NCBI RefSeq assembly: GCF_018917865.1
Contig: NZ_JAHLPM010000007.1
Span: 1-64,000 of the forward strand
Direction: 5' to 3'
DNA length: 64,000 bases
Source: Tissierella simiarum
Lineage (GTDB): Bacteria > Bacillota > Clostridia > Tissierellales > Tissierellaceae
Translations under genes and position numbers: made by a program
The notes under the pieces: generated by a model
Databases searched by the model: none
What the model saw: only the letters and a program-made list of their open reading frames with translations
What the model was told of the DNA's origin: nothing
Part shown: one piece after another, positions 55,099-63,539 of the stretch
Layout: each line of letters opens with the position of its first letter
How positions within the stretch are numbered: position 1 is the first letter of the stretch

Positions 55099-56376
55099 CT
55101 ATTCTTTTACACTAGTATTTCTAATAAAATAAATCGTATCTAATATTATTTGATTTGTAGCTTCGACTATTTCATCTTTAGTAACTCTATCTAGATCATC
55201 TAACATTTCTTCTAAAGATCTATTATCATTGGTTAAACTTTGGCTAAAGAAAAATTCAGATATTAGAAAAAGACTGTCTTTTATAGACTCAGTAGAAGTC
55301 TTTATAGATTTTTTAGATATTTCAATATCTTCATCTGTAAAAACACCTTTTTTCATTTCCTCTAATTGTAATCTAACTATATCTATGGTTTTTTCAAAAT
55401 TTTCAAATTCAATACCAGCATCTATTAGCATTATAGATTTATATTTATATATACTGGAAGTTATATAATAAGCTAAACTTTCCTTTTCTCTTACATTTCT
55501 AAATAACTTAGAATTTGGACCACCACCCAGTATATCACTAGCAACAATTAAAGCATTATATAATCTATCTTCATAAGGAATTCCTGTTCTATAACCTAAA
55601 ACTAATTTCCCTTGACTTATATCCATATCTTCATGAATCATATTCTTAGTTTGTACTCCACTAATTATTGGTTCTCTTAGAACATTTAAAATATTTTCTC
55701 GTTCTATCTTATTAACGTTTTTTATATAATCTACTAGATTGTTATCATATTCTCCAGCGTAGAATATTTCTATTGGGCTATTAGACAATATATGTTTATA
55801 ATGGTTGTAAAGTACGTCCTCGTTTATTTCATCTAAATCTTTAATGTATCCAAAAGGATATATGCTGAATTTTTCATTTTTACACATTTCTTCAATACAT
55901 CTTTCAATAGCATAATTTCTTTTATCGTTTATTCTTCCTTCTATTCGTCTTCTTAAATTCTCTTTTTCCTGTTCTACATAATCTTTTTTAAAGTATCCCG
56001 CTTCCAATGTTGGATTATAAATAATTGATTTTAGTAAATCTATAACCTCATATATATATTTGCTATCTTTAACATAATCTCCACTAGCACTTTCTATAGT
56101 AAATCTTAATACTTGTCTCTCGCCTCTTTTATTTACACTTATACTCAAGTCTGCACCATACATTTCTTCTAACTTTTTTTGTATTTTTAGATTATTATCT
56201 AGCTCTTCAGTACCTCTTCTTAGAACCAAAGGCAATAATGCATTTTTTGTAACTTCATCTTTTGATAAAGGTCTAATGAAATAATAGCTTAATAAATTAG
56301 ACTTAAATTTATTAGTCTTTATTAAATTTAAATTTATTCCATTTCCAATGTTTATTCTTTCAGATTTTAGTGTCAC
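55099..56376 (-). CDS. Catalytically degenerate M16 family partner (YmfF-like)
   Basis: The 425-residue protein has the M16 fold (KNALLPLVLRRGTEELDNN, then KLEEMYGADLSISVNKRGER) but lacks the HxxEH zinc motif at the expected position, so it is probably the inactive half of a heterodimer with YmfH-like. The C-terminal domain carries the R/Y-type motif around LFRNVREKESLAYYITSS. The start is a GTG at 56376, seven bases after AAGGAGGT; the upstream in-frame ATG lies ahead of that site. A function in mature heterodimer substrate binding is inferred from the family. Confidence 0.88.
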   Translation of the reverse strand: MTLKSERINIGNGINLNLIKTNKFKSNLLSYYFIRPLSKDEVTKNALLPLVLRRGTEELDNNLKIQKKLEEMYGADLSISVNKRGERQVLRFTIESASGDYVKDSKYIYEVIDLLKSIIYNPTLEAGYFKKDYVEQEKENLRRRIEGRINDKRNYAIERCIEEMCKNEKFSIYPFGYIKDLDEINEDVLYNHYKHILSNSPIEIFYAGEYDNNLVDYIKNVNKIERENILNVLREPIISGVQTKNMIHEDMDISQGKLVLGYRTGIPYEDRLYNALIVASDILGGGPNSKLFRNVREKESLAYYITSSIYKYKSIMLIDAGIEFENFEKTIDIVRLQLEEMKKGVFTDEDIEISKKSIKTSTESIKDSLFLISEFFFSQSLTNDNRSLEEMLDDLDRVTKDEIVEATNQIILDTIYFIRNTSVKE

Positions 56377-56501
56377 TAAATATACCTCCTTTTTAAACAT
56401 ATATTTTTACTATACCCACATTTATTAATTGTTACTAATATTAATATTAATAATTCTTTTAAATAATACAATAATAAAAAAGGTGCTATAAATAGAAAGA
56501 A

Positions 56502-56524
56502 AAAACCCAATCTTTCGATGGGTT
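56502..56524 (-). terminator. Intrinsic terminator of the YhcN-type lipoprotein gene
   Basis: AAACCCATCGAAAGATTGGGTTTT forms a hairpin followed by T residues on the minus strand, overlapping the stop codon. Confidence 0.9.
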
Positions 56525-56994
56525 TAATTATCTTTTTTGATTTTTTCAATTATCCTGTTTATCTCTGTAACATATCCATCATAAGGCTTACCTTTCATCA
56601 GACCTCCTATAATGTTTTCTACTTGTTCAAATATTTTTTCATTCTCTGTTATTACTACTTGCCTTATCATAGAATCGTTTTCAACAACTAAATTAATTAT
56701 AGTTTCCTTCATGGCATCTGTTAACTCAGTATCATATGCCATTTTTATCCCTACAACTGCAATATCATTAAAAATAATGCAGGTAGCATTATCTACACCA
56801 AAAAGCTCTACTACTAAATCAGATACACTTTCTGATCTATCTATTATAGCTTTGTCTGGTGCTCCAACCTCCACAGTACTATCGTTTATGTCTTTTCCTT
56901 CTAATGATTCTTTGTTTGTATTGGCTCTACATCCTACTTGAGCAATTAAGAGTACTCCAATAAGTATTAAAACTATTTTTTTATTTTTAATCAT
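56524..56994 (-). CDS. YhcN/YlaJ family sporulation lipoprotein
   Basis: The 156-residue product has a lipoprotein signal (residues 1-23; MIKNKKIVLILIGVLLIAQ then VGC, with Cys at about 22), so it is exported and anchored. The mature domain ADVSDLV-like segment VSDLVVELFGVDNATCIIFND and AVVGIKM matches the YhcN/YlaJ family, spore-membrane or spore-cortex-associated lipoproteins in Bacillus. The ATG at 56994 has AAGGGAGATGAAG ahead. A longer in-frame version would run into pstB and is rejected. The lipobox has Gln at -3, which is not typical. Separated from pstB by a terminator, it has its own promoter. Confidence 0.8.
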   Translation of the reverse strand: MIKNKKIVLILIGVLLIAQVGCRANTNKESLEGKDINDSTVEVGAPDKAIIDRSESVSDLVVELFGVDNATCIIFNDIAVVGIKMAYDTELTDAMKETIINLVVENDSMIRQVVITENEKIFEQVENIIGGLMKGKPYDGYVTEINRIIEKIKKDN

Positions 56995-57046
56995 AACTTC
57001 ATCTCCCTTCTTGTTTATAGTTTTACAATAAAAACAAATTTTATAA

Positions 57047-57072
57047 CAAAAAAAAGGCAAAATTTTGCCTTT
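57047..57072 (-). terminator. Intrinsic terminator of the pst operon
   Basis: AAAGGCAAAATTTTGCCTTT is a perfect palindrome at the pstB stop codon followed by a long T run on the minus strand. Confidence 0.9.
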
Positions 57073-57826
57073 ATCCAAATATTCCATTAATATATCCTTT
57101 TGTTCTATCGTCATCTGGACTTTTAAAAAGCTTTTTTGTCTCTTTATATTCAACCAAATTCCCTAATAAGAAAAATCCAGTAAAGTCAGATATCCTTGCA
57201 GCCTGCTGCATTGAGTGAGTAACTATTATTACAGTATAACTTTCTTTTAGTTTCAATATTAACTCTTCAATCTTTGATGTTGCTATAGGATCTAAGGCAG
57301 AAGTTGGTTCATCCATAAGTATTACTTCTGGTTCCACTGCTAAAGCTCTTGCTATACATAATCTTTGTTGTTGCCCTCCCGATAAACTAAGTGCAGATTT
57401 ACTTAACCTATCCTTGACCTCATCCCATAAAAAAGCTTGTTTTAAACTCCTCTCAACTATTTCATTCAATATTTTCTTATTCGTTATCCCATGAATCTTG
57501 GGGCCATAAGCTACATTATCATATATATTCATAGGAAATGGATTTGGTTTTTGAAAAACCATTCCAACTTTTTTTCTTAATTTTATTTCATCCATGTCCT
57601 TATATATATTAAGCCCATCTAACTTTATGGTTCCATCAACTTTTACTCCTGGAACTGTATCATTCAATCTATTTAAAGTTCTTAAAAAACTAGTTTTCCC
57701 ACATCCTGAAGGCCCTATTAATGCAGTAACTGAGTTAGCTGTAAACATCATATTAATACTGTACAATACTTTAACCTTGTCATAACATAGGTTTAAATTT
57801 GTAACATCTATCTTAGCCATCATCAT
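57071..57826 (-). CDS. pstB: Phosphate ABC transporter ATP-binding protein
   Basis: PstB powers high-affinity phosphate import through PstA/PstC. The 251-residue ATPase has Walker [18 protein letters not shown]-loop [17 protein letters not shown] (typical of PstB), signature [15 protein letters not shown], Walker [14 protein letters not shown] and the switch His in IVTHSMQQA. Length is standard. A GGAGGAATAA site precedes the ATG. The operon ends here with a strong terminator and no phoU, unlike many Firmicutes. Confidence 0.97.
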   Translation of the reverse strand: MMMAKIDVTNLNLCYDKVKVLYSINMMFTANSVTALIGPSGCGKTSFLRTLNRLNDTVPGVKVDGTIKLDGLNIYKDMDEIKLRKKVGMVFQKPNPFPMNIYDNVAYGPKIHGITNKKILNEIVERSLKQAFLWDEVKDRLSKSALSLSGGQQQRLCIARALAVEPEVILMDEPTSALDPIATSKIEELILKLKESYTVIIVTHSMQQAARISDFTGFFLLGNLVEYKETKKLFKSPDDDRTKGYINGIFG

Positions 57827-57839
57827 TTATTCCTCCTAA

Positions 57840-58658
57840 TTAATTTCCTTTTAATTTTTTATTTACAATTTTACCTAAGCAATTAGAAATTATATTTATT
57901 ATTAAAATAAATATAATTAGTATAGATGCAGTAAAATATGCTAACTCAAAAGAAATACCTTCTTTAGCTAAAATATATAAATGAACAGATAAAGTTCTAC
58001 CGGAATCAAATATACTTGATGCTAATCTTGGTACCATACCTGCAGTTAAATATACTGCTGCTGTTTCACCAATGACACGACCAACACTTAGGATAATAGA
58101 AACCATAATTCCAGGTAATGCTGTAGGTAATATAACTTTATATATAGTTTCTATTTTAGAAGCTCCTAAAGCTAAGCTTCCTTCCTTTAAAGTTATAGGA
58201 ACCGTTTTTAAAGCTTCTTCTGTGGTTCTAATTATTATAGGTAAAATCATAATACTCAAAGTCAGAGCTCCCGATAGTATTGACCATTTTAACTTTAAAT
58301 TTGTAACAAAAAATATCATTCCAAATAATCCAAATATTATTGAAGGTATTCCTGCCAAACTTTGAGTTGAATATCTTATTAAGCTAACAAACTTACCTTC
58401 TTTTGCATATTCATTTAAATATATTGCTGCCCCAATGCCTATTGGCGCTGTTATTAATACGGATAACAGAACAATATAAAAAGTATTTATAAGTGAAGGA
58501 AGAATCGCCTTATCTTCCAAAGCTACTTTCCAATCTACTTTGATTATTCCATTTATTAGAATATGACCTAGTATCCATAATACTATTCCCAAGGTTATCA
58601 AAGCTGAAATATATATATAAAGTCTTAAATTTTCTTCTCCTTTTTTGGTTATTCTCAT
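57840..58658 (-). CDS. pstA: Phosphate ABC transporter permease PstA
   Basis: The 272-residue inner-membrane permease has six predicted helices and the cytoplasmic coupling loop KEGSLALGASKIETIYKVILP, the EAA-type motif that contacts PstB. The start overlaps pstC by four bases and it is followed by pstB after 13 bases. It forms the phosphate channel as a heterodimer with PstC. Confidence 0.95.
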   Translation of the reverse strand: MRITKKGEENLRLYIYISALITLGIVLWILGHILINGIIKVDWKVALEDKAILPSLINTFYIVLLSVLITAPIGIGAAIYLNEYAKEGKFVSLIRYSTQSLAGIPSIIFGLFGMIFFVTNLKLKWSILSGALTLSIMILPIIIRTTEEALKTVPITLKEGSLALGASKIETIYKVILPTALPGIMVSIILSVGRVIGETAAVYLTAGMVPRLASSIFDSGRTLSVHLYILAKEGISFELAYFTASILIIFILIINIISNCLGKIVNKKLKGN

Positions 58659-59524
58659 TTGTTCTCACCAACTTTCTTATTAAATTTCATTAGTAATATA
58701 TTTAAAACTATGATGAAAACAAAGAGTATTACTCCTGTAGCAAATAAAGCATTTTGATGTAACCCATAAGCGTACCCCATTTCCAATGCAATATTAGCCG
58801 TTAATGTTCTTATCCTTTCTGCTAAAGCTTTAGGAATTAAGGGAGTATTTCCTGCTACCAAAATCACTGCCATAGTCTCTCCTATTGCTCTGCCAATAGC
58901 CAATACAATAGATGCCAAGATACCTGATCTAGCTGCGGGAATTAATACTTTAAATATAGTATATATATCAGAAGCTCCTAAAGCCAAAGATCCCTCCCTT
59001 AACTCCATTGGCACACTTTTAATTGAGGTTTCTGATATGCTTATTACAGTTGGCAAAATCATTATACCTAGAATAATGGAGGCAGCTAAAAGACTATTGC
59101 CTCCACCTCCAAATATTAAATCTATTGCTGGAACTATCGTTGCCAATCCAAAAAAACCATATACTACTGAAGGTATTCCAGCTAATAATTCTACTAACCT
59201 TCTGTAAAAACTAGCTACTCTTTTAGGGGCTAATTCACTAATAAATACAGCTGTTAGTATACCAATAGGCACCCCTATCATAACTGCTCCTAAGGTAACA
59301 TATAGAGAACCTACTATCATAGGATATAGTCCAAATCTTCCTCCTGTTGGCTGCCACTCTTCTCCAAATATAAATTCCTTTAGCCCAATTTCTTTTATAG
59401 CTGGAATTCCTTTTGAAAATATGAATATAGTAATACTTAATACAGCTATAATTGAGATTAGTCCACATATAAGCAGCAATCTTTCATTTATTTTTTCATA
59501 TATTTTTTTTCTATTTAATTTCAT
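58655..59524 (-). CDS. pstC: Phosphate ABC transporter permease PstC
   Basis: The 289-residue permease has six membrane helices, an extracytoplasmic loop after helix 1 (FGEEWQPTGGRFGLYPMIVG, typical of PstC), and the coupling loop REGSLALGASDIYTIFKVLIP. It lies 44 bases after pstS and overlaps pstA, so the membrane subunits are translationally coupled. Confidence 0.95.
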   Translation of the reverse strand: MKLNRKKIYEKINERLLLICGLISIIAVLSITIFIFSKGIPAIKEIGLKEFIFGEEWQPTGGRFGLYPMIVGSLYVTLGAVMIGVPIGILTAVFISELAPKRVASFYRRLVELLAGIPSVVYGFFGLATIVPAIDLIFGGGGNSLLAASIILGIMILPTVISISETSIKSVPMELREGSLALGASDIYTIFKVLIPAARSGILASIVLAIGRAIGETMAVILVAGNTPLIPKALAERIRTLTANIALEMGYAYGLHQNALFATGVILFVFIIVLNILLMKFNKKVGENK

Positions 59525-59568
59525 GTAAACTATCTCCTTTATATTCCAAAATTCCTTATTAAAATCTA

Positions 59569-60471
59569 TTAATTTACCGGAACTTGTTTTTCTCCAACTA
59601 TTTTTTGTCCTTCATCACTTAATATGAAAGCTAGAAATTCTTTCACAACTTCAGATTCTTCACCCATTGTCAACATAAAAAATGGTCTAGATACTTTATA
59701 TTCTCCTTTTTGAATACTTTCTACAGTGGCTTCAACACCTTCTACTTTTAGGCCTTTAACAGTATCATCTAAATAAGATAGAGAAATATATCCTATAGAG
59801 TTCTCCTTTCTAGAAATATTAGCTTTTACAGATCCATTTCCATCAGCTATTAATGCATCTTTTTTAATTGTACTTAAAGTATTACCTGAACTATCTTTTT
59901 CCTGTAAATTTAGGATTTCTTCAAAAGCCCCTCTAGTTCCTGATCCATCCTCTCTTGATACAATTAAAATTTCTTCATCTTTGCCACCAAGATCTTTCCA
60001 GTTTGTTATTTCACCTTTAAATATTTTTTGAATAGTTTCCATATCTAAATCACTTACAGTATTATTAGGATGTACAACAACTACGATTCCATCATAAGCA
60101 ATAGTATATTCTCTAATTCCAGTACTTTTTTCTTCATCCTTTAAGTTTCTTGAAGACATTCCAATGTCAGCAGTGCCATCTATAGAAGCTTTTATACCAG
60201 CAGTAGAACCAACACCTTGAACGTTCATCTTTACGTCTTTATTTAATTTCGAGAATTCCTCACTTAAACTTTCAGCCATAGGTGTTACAGAAGTTGAACC
60301 TACAATATTAATTGTTCCTGATAAGCCGTTTTCAACTGAATCTCCATCATCTGTCGACTGTGAAGTACCACCTTTATTTGCCCCTGTAGTTTTATTACTA
60401 CAGCCAGTAAAAGTAAGAATTAAAACAAGAACTAAACTAAGTAATACCAAAGGTTTTGTAAATTTTTTCAA
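59569..60471 (-). CDS. pstS: Phosphate-binding lipoprotein PstS
   Basis: PstS captures inorganic phosphate outside the membrane. The 300-residue precursor has a lipoprotein signal (about 1-24; LVLILTFTGC, Cys the likely lipidation site) and a mature phosphate-binding fold: GTINIVGSTSVTPMAESL and GIRE, then REDGSGTRGAFEEI, the phosphate-contacting SGTRGAF loop. The start is a TTG at 60471, eight bases after AAAGGGG; an ATG six codons upstream sits ahead of that site. A Pho box precedes it, so expression should rise on phosphate starvation through PhoP. Confidence 0.94.
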   Translation of the reverse strand: MKKFTKPLVLLSLVLVLILTFTGCSNKTTGANKGGTSQSTDDGDSVENGLSGTINIVGSTSVTPMAESLSEEFSKLNKDVKMNVQGVGSTAGIKASIDGTADIGMSSRNLKDEEKSTGIREYTIAYDGIVVVVHPNNTVSDLDMETIQKIFKGEITNWKDLGGKDEEILIVSREDGSGTRGAFEEILNLQEKDSSGNTLSTIKKDALIADGNGSVKANISRKENSIGYISLSYLDDTVKGLKVEGVEATVESIQKGEYKVSRPFFMLTMGEESEVVKEFLAFILSDEGQKIVGEKQVPVN

Positions 60472-60518
60472 TTTAATATCCCCTTTCATTTTCTTATTTA
60501 CAATTTAATATTAATATG

Positions 60519-60551
60519 AGAATGTTAAGTTTAAGTTAAGGACAAGTTAAG
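60519..60551 (-). promoter_or_regulatory. Pho box upstream of pstS
   Basis: On the minus strand three direct repeats with 11-base period read CTTAACTTGTC, CTTAACTTAAA and CTTAACATTCT. The TTAAC(A/T) core and 11-base spacing match the PhoP sites known in Bacillus. A TATTAAT -10-like sequence follows about ten bases downstream. Confidence 0.85.
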
Positions 60552-60578
60552 TCTATGTAAAATAAAAGCCTATTCGTA

Positions 60579-60607
60579 TTGAATCTATTCTATAGTTAAT
60601 ATATAAT
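60579..60607 (+). promoter_or_regulatory. Sigma-A promoter of ychF
   Basis: TTGAAT and TATAAT with a 17-base spacer, about 45 bases upstream of the ychF ATG, divergent from the pst promoter. Confidence 0.8.
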
Positions 60608-60651
60608 TGTTCTTGTGTAAAATTATTGGATTACTTGAAAGGAAGATTTTA

Positions 60652-61743
60652 ATGAAATTAGGAATAGTTGGACTACCAAATGTAGGGAAGAGTACTTTAT
60701 TTAATGCTTTGACTTCTGCCAAAGCTGAAGCAGCAAACTATCCTTTTTGTACTATAGAACCAAATGTAGGGATTGTTGCCGTTCCAGATAAAAGGTTAGA
60801 AATGCTTAAAGATTTAATGAATTCAGAAAAGGTTATTCCTGCTACTATAGAGTTTTTTGATATAGCTGGTTTAGTTAAAGGTGCTAGTAAAGGAGAAGGA
60901 CTAGGGAATAAATTTTTATCTCATATTAGAGAAGTAGAATCTATTGTCCATGTAGTTAGATGTTTTGAGGATGAAAACATTACCCATGTTGAAGGAAAAA
61001 TAAGTCCTTTAGATGATATTGAAATAATAAACCTTGAATTAATGTTATCTGATTTAGAAATGATAACTAAACGACTTCAAAAAGTAGAAAAGTTAGCTAA
61101 AAATGATAAGAGTTATGCTAAAGAGTATGAACTATTAGATAGATTAAAAGAGGGTATTGAAAATAATATGCCTCTAAGACATCTAGAGTTTACAGAAGAA
61201 GAGTTAAGTATTATTAAAAGCTTTAATCTTTTATCTTCTAAACCTGTTCTATATGTATGTAATATTTCAGAAGAAGATTTGTTAAGTGGAGAAGATAATG
61301 ATTATGTAAAAAAGGTAAAGGAATATGCAGAAAAAGAAAATTCAGAAGTTATAACTATATCAGGTAAAATTGAATCAGAAATATCTCAATTAGATAATGA
61401 AGAAAAGAAAGAATTTTTAAATGAACTTGGTCTTGAAGAATCAGGTCTTGATAAGCTTATAAGAGCAAGCTACAGCTTATTAGGATTAATGAGTTTTATT
61501 ACGGCAGGACCTAAAGAAGTTAGAGCTTGGACAATTAAAAAAGGTACTAAAGCTCCTCAAGCAGCAGGAAAAATCCATTCAGACATGGAAAAAGGCTTTA
61601 TTAGAGCAGAAGTAATTAATTATATGGATTTAATAAATACTGGAGGATTCACTCAGGCTAAAGAAAAAGGGCTTGTACGTTTAGAAGGAAAAGATTATAT
61701 AGTACAAGATGGTGATGTGGTTTTAATTAGATTTAATGTGTAA
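60652..61743 (+). CDS. ychF: Redox-regulated ATPase YchF (Obg family)
   Basis: YchF is a universally conserved P-loop NTPase that binds ribosomes and the proteasome-like machinery, with ATP preference over GTP. The 363-residue protein has the G1 loop GLPNVGKSTLFNALT (about 8-22), the switch region FCTIEPNVGIVAVPD and G3-like DIAGLVKGASKGEGLGN. The usual Obg NKxD is replaced (NISE-like segment), which fits its ATP specificity. The C-terminal TGS domain ends YIVQDGDVVLIRFNV. The ATG at 60652 has AAAGGAAG ahead; the in-frame ATG 15 codons upstream is too close to the promoter. Confidence 0.96.
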   Translation: MKLGIVGLPNVGKSTLFNALTSAKAEAANYPFCTIEPNVGIVAVPDKRLEMLKDLMNSEKVIPATIEFFDIAGLVKGASKGEGLGNKFLSHIREVESIVHVVRCFEDENITHVEGKISPLDDIEIINLELMLSDLEMITKRLQKVEKLAKNDKSYAKEYELLDRLKEGIENNMPLRHLEFTEEELSIIKSFNLLSSKPVLYVCNISEEDLLSGEDNDYVKKVKEYAEKENSEVITISGKIESEISQLDNEEKKEFLNELGLEESGLDKLIRASYSLLGLMSFITAGPKEVRAWTIKKGTKAPQAAGKIHSDMEKGFIRAEVINYMDLINTGGFTQAKEKGLVRLEGKDYIVQDGDVVLIRFNV

Positions 61744-61780
61744 AGTCCAAGTGGATTGATTTCCACTTGGACTTTATTTT
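61743..61780 (+). terminator. Intrinsic terminator of ychF
   Basis: AAGTCCAAGTGGA and TCCACTTGGACTT form a perfect stem with a six-base loop, then TATTTTA. The convergent DUF2007 gene may share it. Confidence 0.92.
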
Positions 61781-61816
61781 ATAGACCTTAACACTTATAA
61801 TTTACATAACTACACT

Positions 61817-62089
61817 TTAATCATCCCAAGGGAATTCATCTAGAATTGCTTTTGCCTTTTCAAATGAGGATTTTTCTACTAATATATCGGTTCCGTAAAG
61901 AGAAGATCCACCAATTATTCTCATATATCCACCCATTCCACGATCTTTCACAATATATGAAATCTTATGTTCATCTAATAAATTTTTTATTAAGCTTAGC
62001 TCATAGTTATTACTAGCAGTTTTTAAAAGAACCATTTCAAAATCATTTGACGTACTTTCTCCTTGAGTACCATCTTTGTTTTTAAACAT
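61817..62089 (-). CDS. DUF2007 domain protein (putative signal transducing protein)
   Basis: The 90-residue protein has a short polar leader and a DUF2007 domain (about 15-88; VLLKTASNNYELSLIKNLLDE, then GGMGGYMRIIGGSSLYGTDILV). The fold is ferredoxin-like and small; a regulatory role is only assumed for the family. GGGGTGAG precedes the ATG at 62089; an in-frame ATG six codons upstream lies before it. No functional link to its neighbours is visible. Confidence 0.85.
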   Translation of the reverse strand: MFKNKDGTQGESTSNDFEMVLLKTASNNYELSLIKNLLDEHKISYIVKDRGMGGYMRIIGGSSLYGTDILVEKSSFEKAKAILDEFPWDD

Positions 62090-62171
62090 AGAACTCACCC
62101 CTTTCAATAATTCTATTCTCTATGTTTTGTTAATTTTTTTGAAATTTTCTAAGCTCTTTTAATAAATTTAA

Positions 62172-62231
62172 AAAATAGTTTCTTATGTTATTTCGTCTGT
62201 CTAACAGCTTTATAATATAAGAAACTATTTT
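62172..62231 (-). terminator. Intrinsic terminator of the encapsulin operon
   Basis: AAAATAGTTTCTTAT and ATAAGAAACTATTTT are exact complements around a 30-base loop, then a T run on the minus strand, 19 bases past the encapsulin stop. Confidence 0.85.
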
Positions 62232-62249
62232 AAAATAAGTTATACTTTT

Positions 62250-63035
62250 TTATAGACTATATCTAATTATCAAAGATGAGTCTAATACTCTAAAAGTAAA
62301 AGATTCTGTAACAAAGAATCTAACCTTATCATTAGTATGAGATTGATATCCTATAGAAAAGTCTCTTCCTATAGTTAATTCTAAATCCTCATGATTAAAA
62401 GGTAATAAAAGTGCTCCATCTAGCACATGACTAAAAATGATCTTATCGCCAATTAACTCTTCAATTCTCTTATCTAATGGATATGATGTTTCTTTTGATA
62501 TAATTCTTCTATAAGCTTCTTCATTTACTACCAAAGTAAAAGGTCCTTCCTCATAAACTTCTCTTAACCTTATAATCCCTTGAGTAATAGCATCCATTAT
62601 ATCTGTCGGATTTTCTCCAAAAGGAATAATAGGATGTTCTGAAGTTTTAGTTAATCCCATTATTGAAGTTTCTTCTAATCCATTATATACTGCCTTTTCT
62701 TCAAACAAAGCAATATCTTTTACTGCTTCCTCTAATGGCTCATAATCAATATCTTTAGCTCCACGCCAGATATTGTCTAATTCCCATCTATCCATTTCAA
62801 ATTCAACTCTCGCTTCTGTTAAAGGAAGTACTTTATAAGAACTATAAAATACATTATCTTTATTTTCAATTTCTCCTAATCTACCTTCTGTTAGTACATT
62901 TTGTCGAGGACCTTTAGGTCCATTTACTTTTACTACTTTCCTTGCTGATAAATAAGTTTTAAGGACTTCTTTTGCTCTTTCATCAATTTCTTTCCAAGCT
63001 TCTTTAGTTATAGGTGCATTTTCTCTATATAGCAT
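62250..63035 (-). CDS. Family 1 encapsulin shell protein
   Basis: The 261-residue protein self-assembles into an HK97-fold nanocompartment (typically 60 subunits). It begins LYRENAPITKEAWKEIDERA and holds the family's VNGPKGPRQNVLTEGRLGEI, EMDRWELDNIWRGAKDIDYEPLE (E-loop and core) and the C-terminal LTIGRDFSIGYQSHTNDKV. It is cotranscribed with a ferritin-like cargo 14 bases upstream. The predicted role is iron storage and oxidative-stress protection. A GGGAGGGATTAATGT site precedes the ATG. Confidence 0.94.
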   Translation of the reverse strand: MLYRENAPITKEAWKEIDERAKEVLKTYLSARKVVKVNGPKGPRQNVLTEGRLGEIENKDNVFYSSYKVLPLTEARVEFEMDRWELDNIWRGAKDIDYEPLEEAVKDIALFEEKAVYNGLEETSIMGLTKTSEHPIIPFGENPTDIMDAITQGIIRLREVYEEGPFTLVVNEEAYRRIISKETSYPLDKRIEELIGDKIIFSHVLDGALLLPFNHEDLELTIGRDFSIGYQSHTNDKVRFFVTESFTFRVLDSSLIIRYSL

Positions 63036-63049
63036 ACATTAATCCCTCC

Positions 63050-63403
63050 CTATTTTAAATCACCAATATTTAATTGAAATCCAGAATCATCATCTTCTTG
63101 ATTATTACTTTCCTGTTTTCCTTCTAATCCTACAATAGGACCTTCAGTAAACAGATAAGTCCTAAGTTCTTCATCCCATACAGGCATATTTCGTCTTAGC
63201 CATTCTAGAGTCATACATACATGTTCAATTTCTTCATCTCTATTATGAGCCATTATTGCTTTTAATTCTGGATCATTTGATGCAACTACTCTTTGATTAT
63301 ACCAATCAATTGCTTCAACCTCTTCCTTCAAACTGTTTAAAGCTCTTACTATGTCTTGAGCCTTCTCATCTAGCACTTCTACCGGTTCATGATATTGTGT
63401 CAT
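63050..63403 (-). CDS. Encapsulated ferritin-like protein (EncFtn) cargo
   Basis: The 117-residue protein has two helices with ferroxidase ligands (Glu in LNSLKEEVEAIDWYNQR, ExxH in RDEEIEHVCMTLEWLRR), the half-ferritin layout of EncFtn. A low-complexity linker follows, and the C-terminal SGFQLNIGDLK matches the encapsulin cargo-loading peptide (LxIGxLK type). Together with the shell gene it predicts a iron-mineralising compartment. GGGAGGAGATTATTT precedes the ATG. A candidate promoter with an internal palindrome lies about 100 bases upstream. Confidence 0.94.
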   Translation of the reverse strand: MTQYHEPVEVLDEKAQDIVRALNSLKEEVEAIDWYNQRVVASNDPELKAIMAHNRDEEIEHVCMTLEWLRRNMPVWDEELRTYLFTEGPIVGLEGKQESNNQEDDDSGFQLNIGDLK

Positions 63404-63504
63404 AAATAATCTCCTCCCATCGTTTTATTCCATTAATTTTGTATTACCCTTCCCAAATATTATTAAACATATCCTTTTTTGTAAGTAATTTTTAAAATAA
63501 ATTT

Positions 63505-63532
63505 ATAATATGTCCAAATTAGACAAAGACAA
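63505..63532 (-). promoter_or_regulatory. Candidate promoter and operator of the encapsulin operon
   Basis: TTGTCT (63527-63532) and TATTAT (63505-63510) on the minus strand are 16 bases apart. The spacer is nearly filled by the imperfect palindrome TGTCTAATTTGGACA (63511-63525), a possible repressor site. It does not match the Fur or PerR consensus. Confidence 0.4.
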
Positions 63533-63539
63533 CATTAGT

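Noticed and set aside
56995-57153. N-terminal extension of the YhcN-type protein into pstB
   Set aside because: It would overlap pstB, cross its terminator and hide the lipoprotein signal; the ATG at 56994 has a good ribosome site.
59238-59468. 76-codon open frame within pstC on the same strand
   Set aside because: Out-of-frame shadow with a Tyr/Ser-rich product and no ribosome site.
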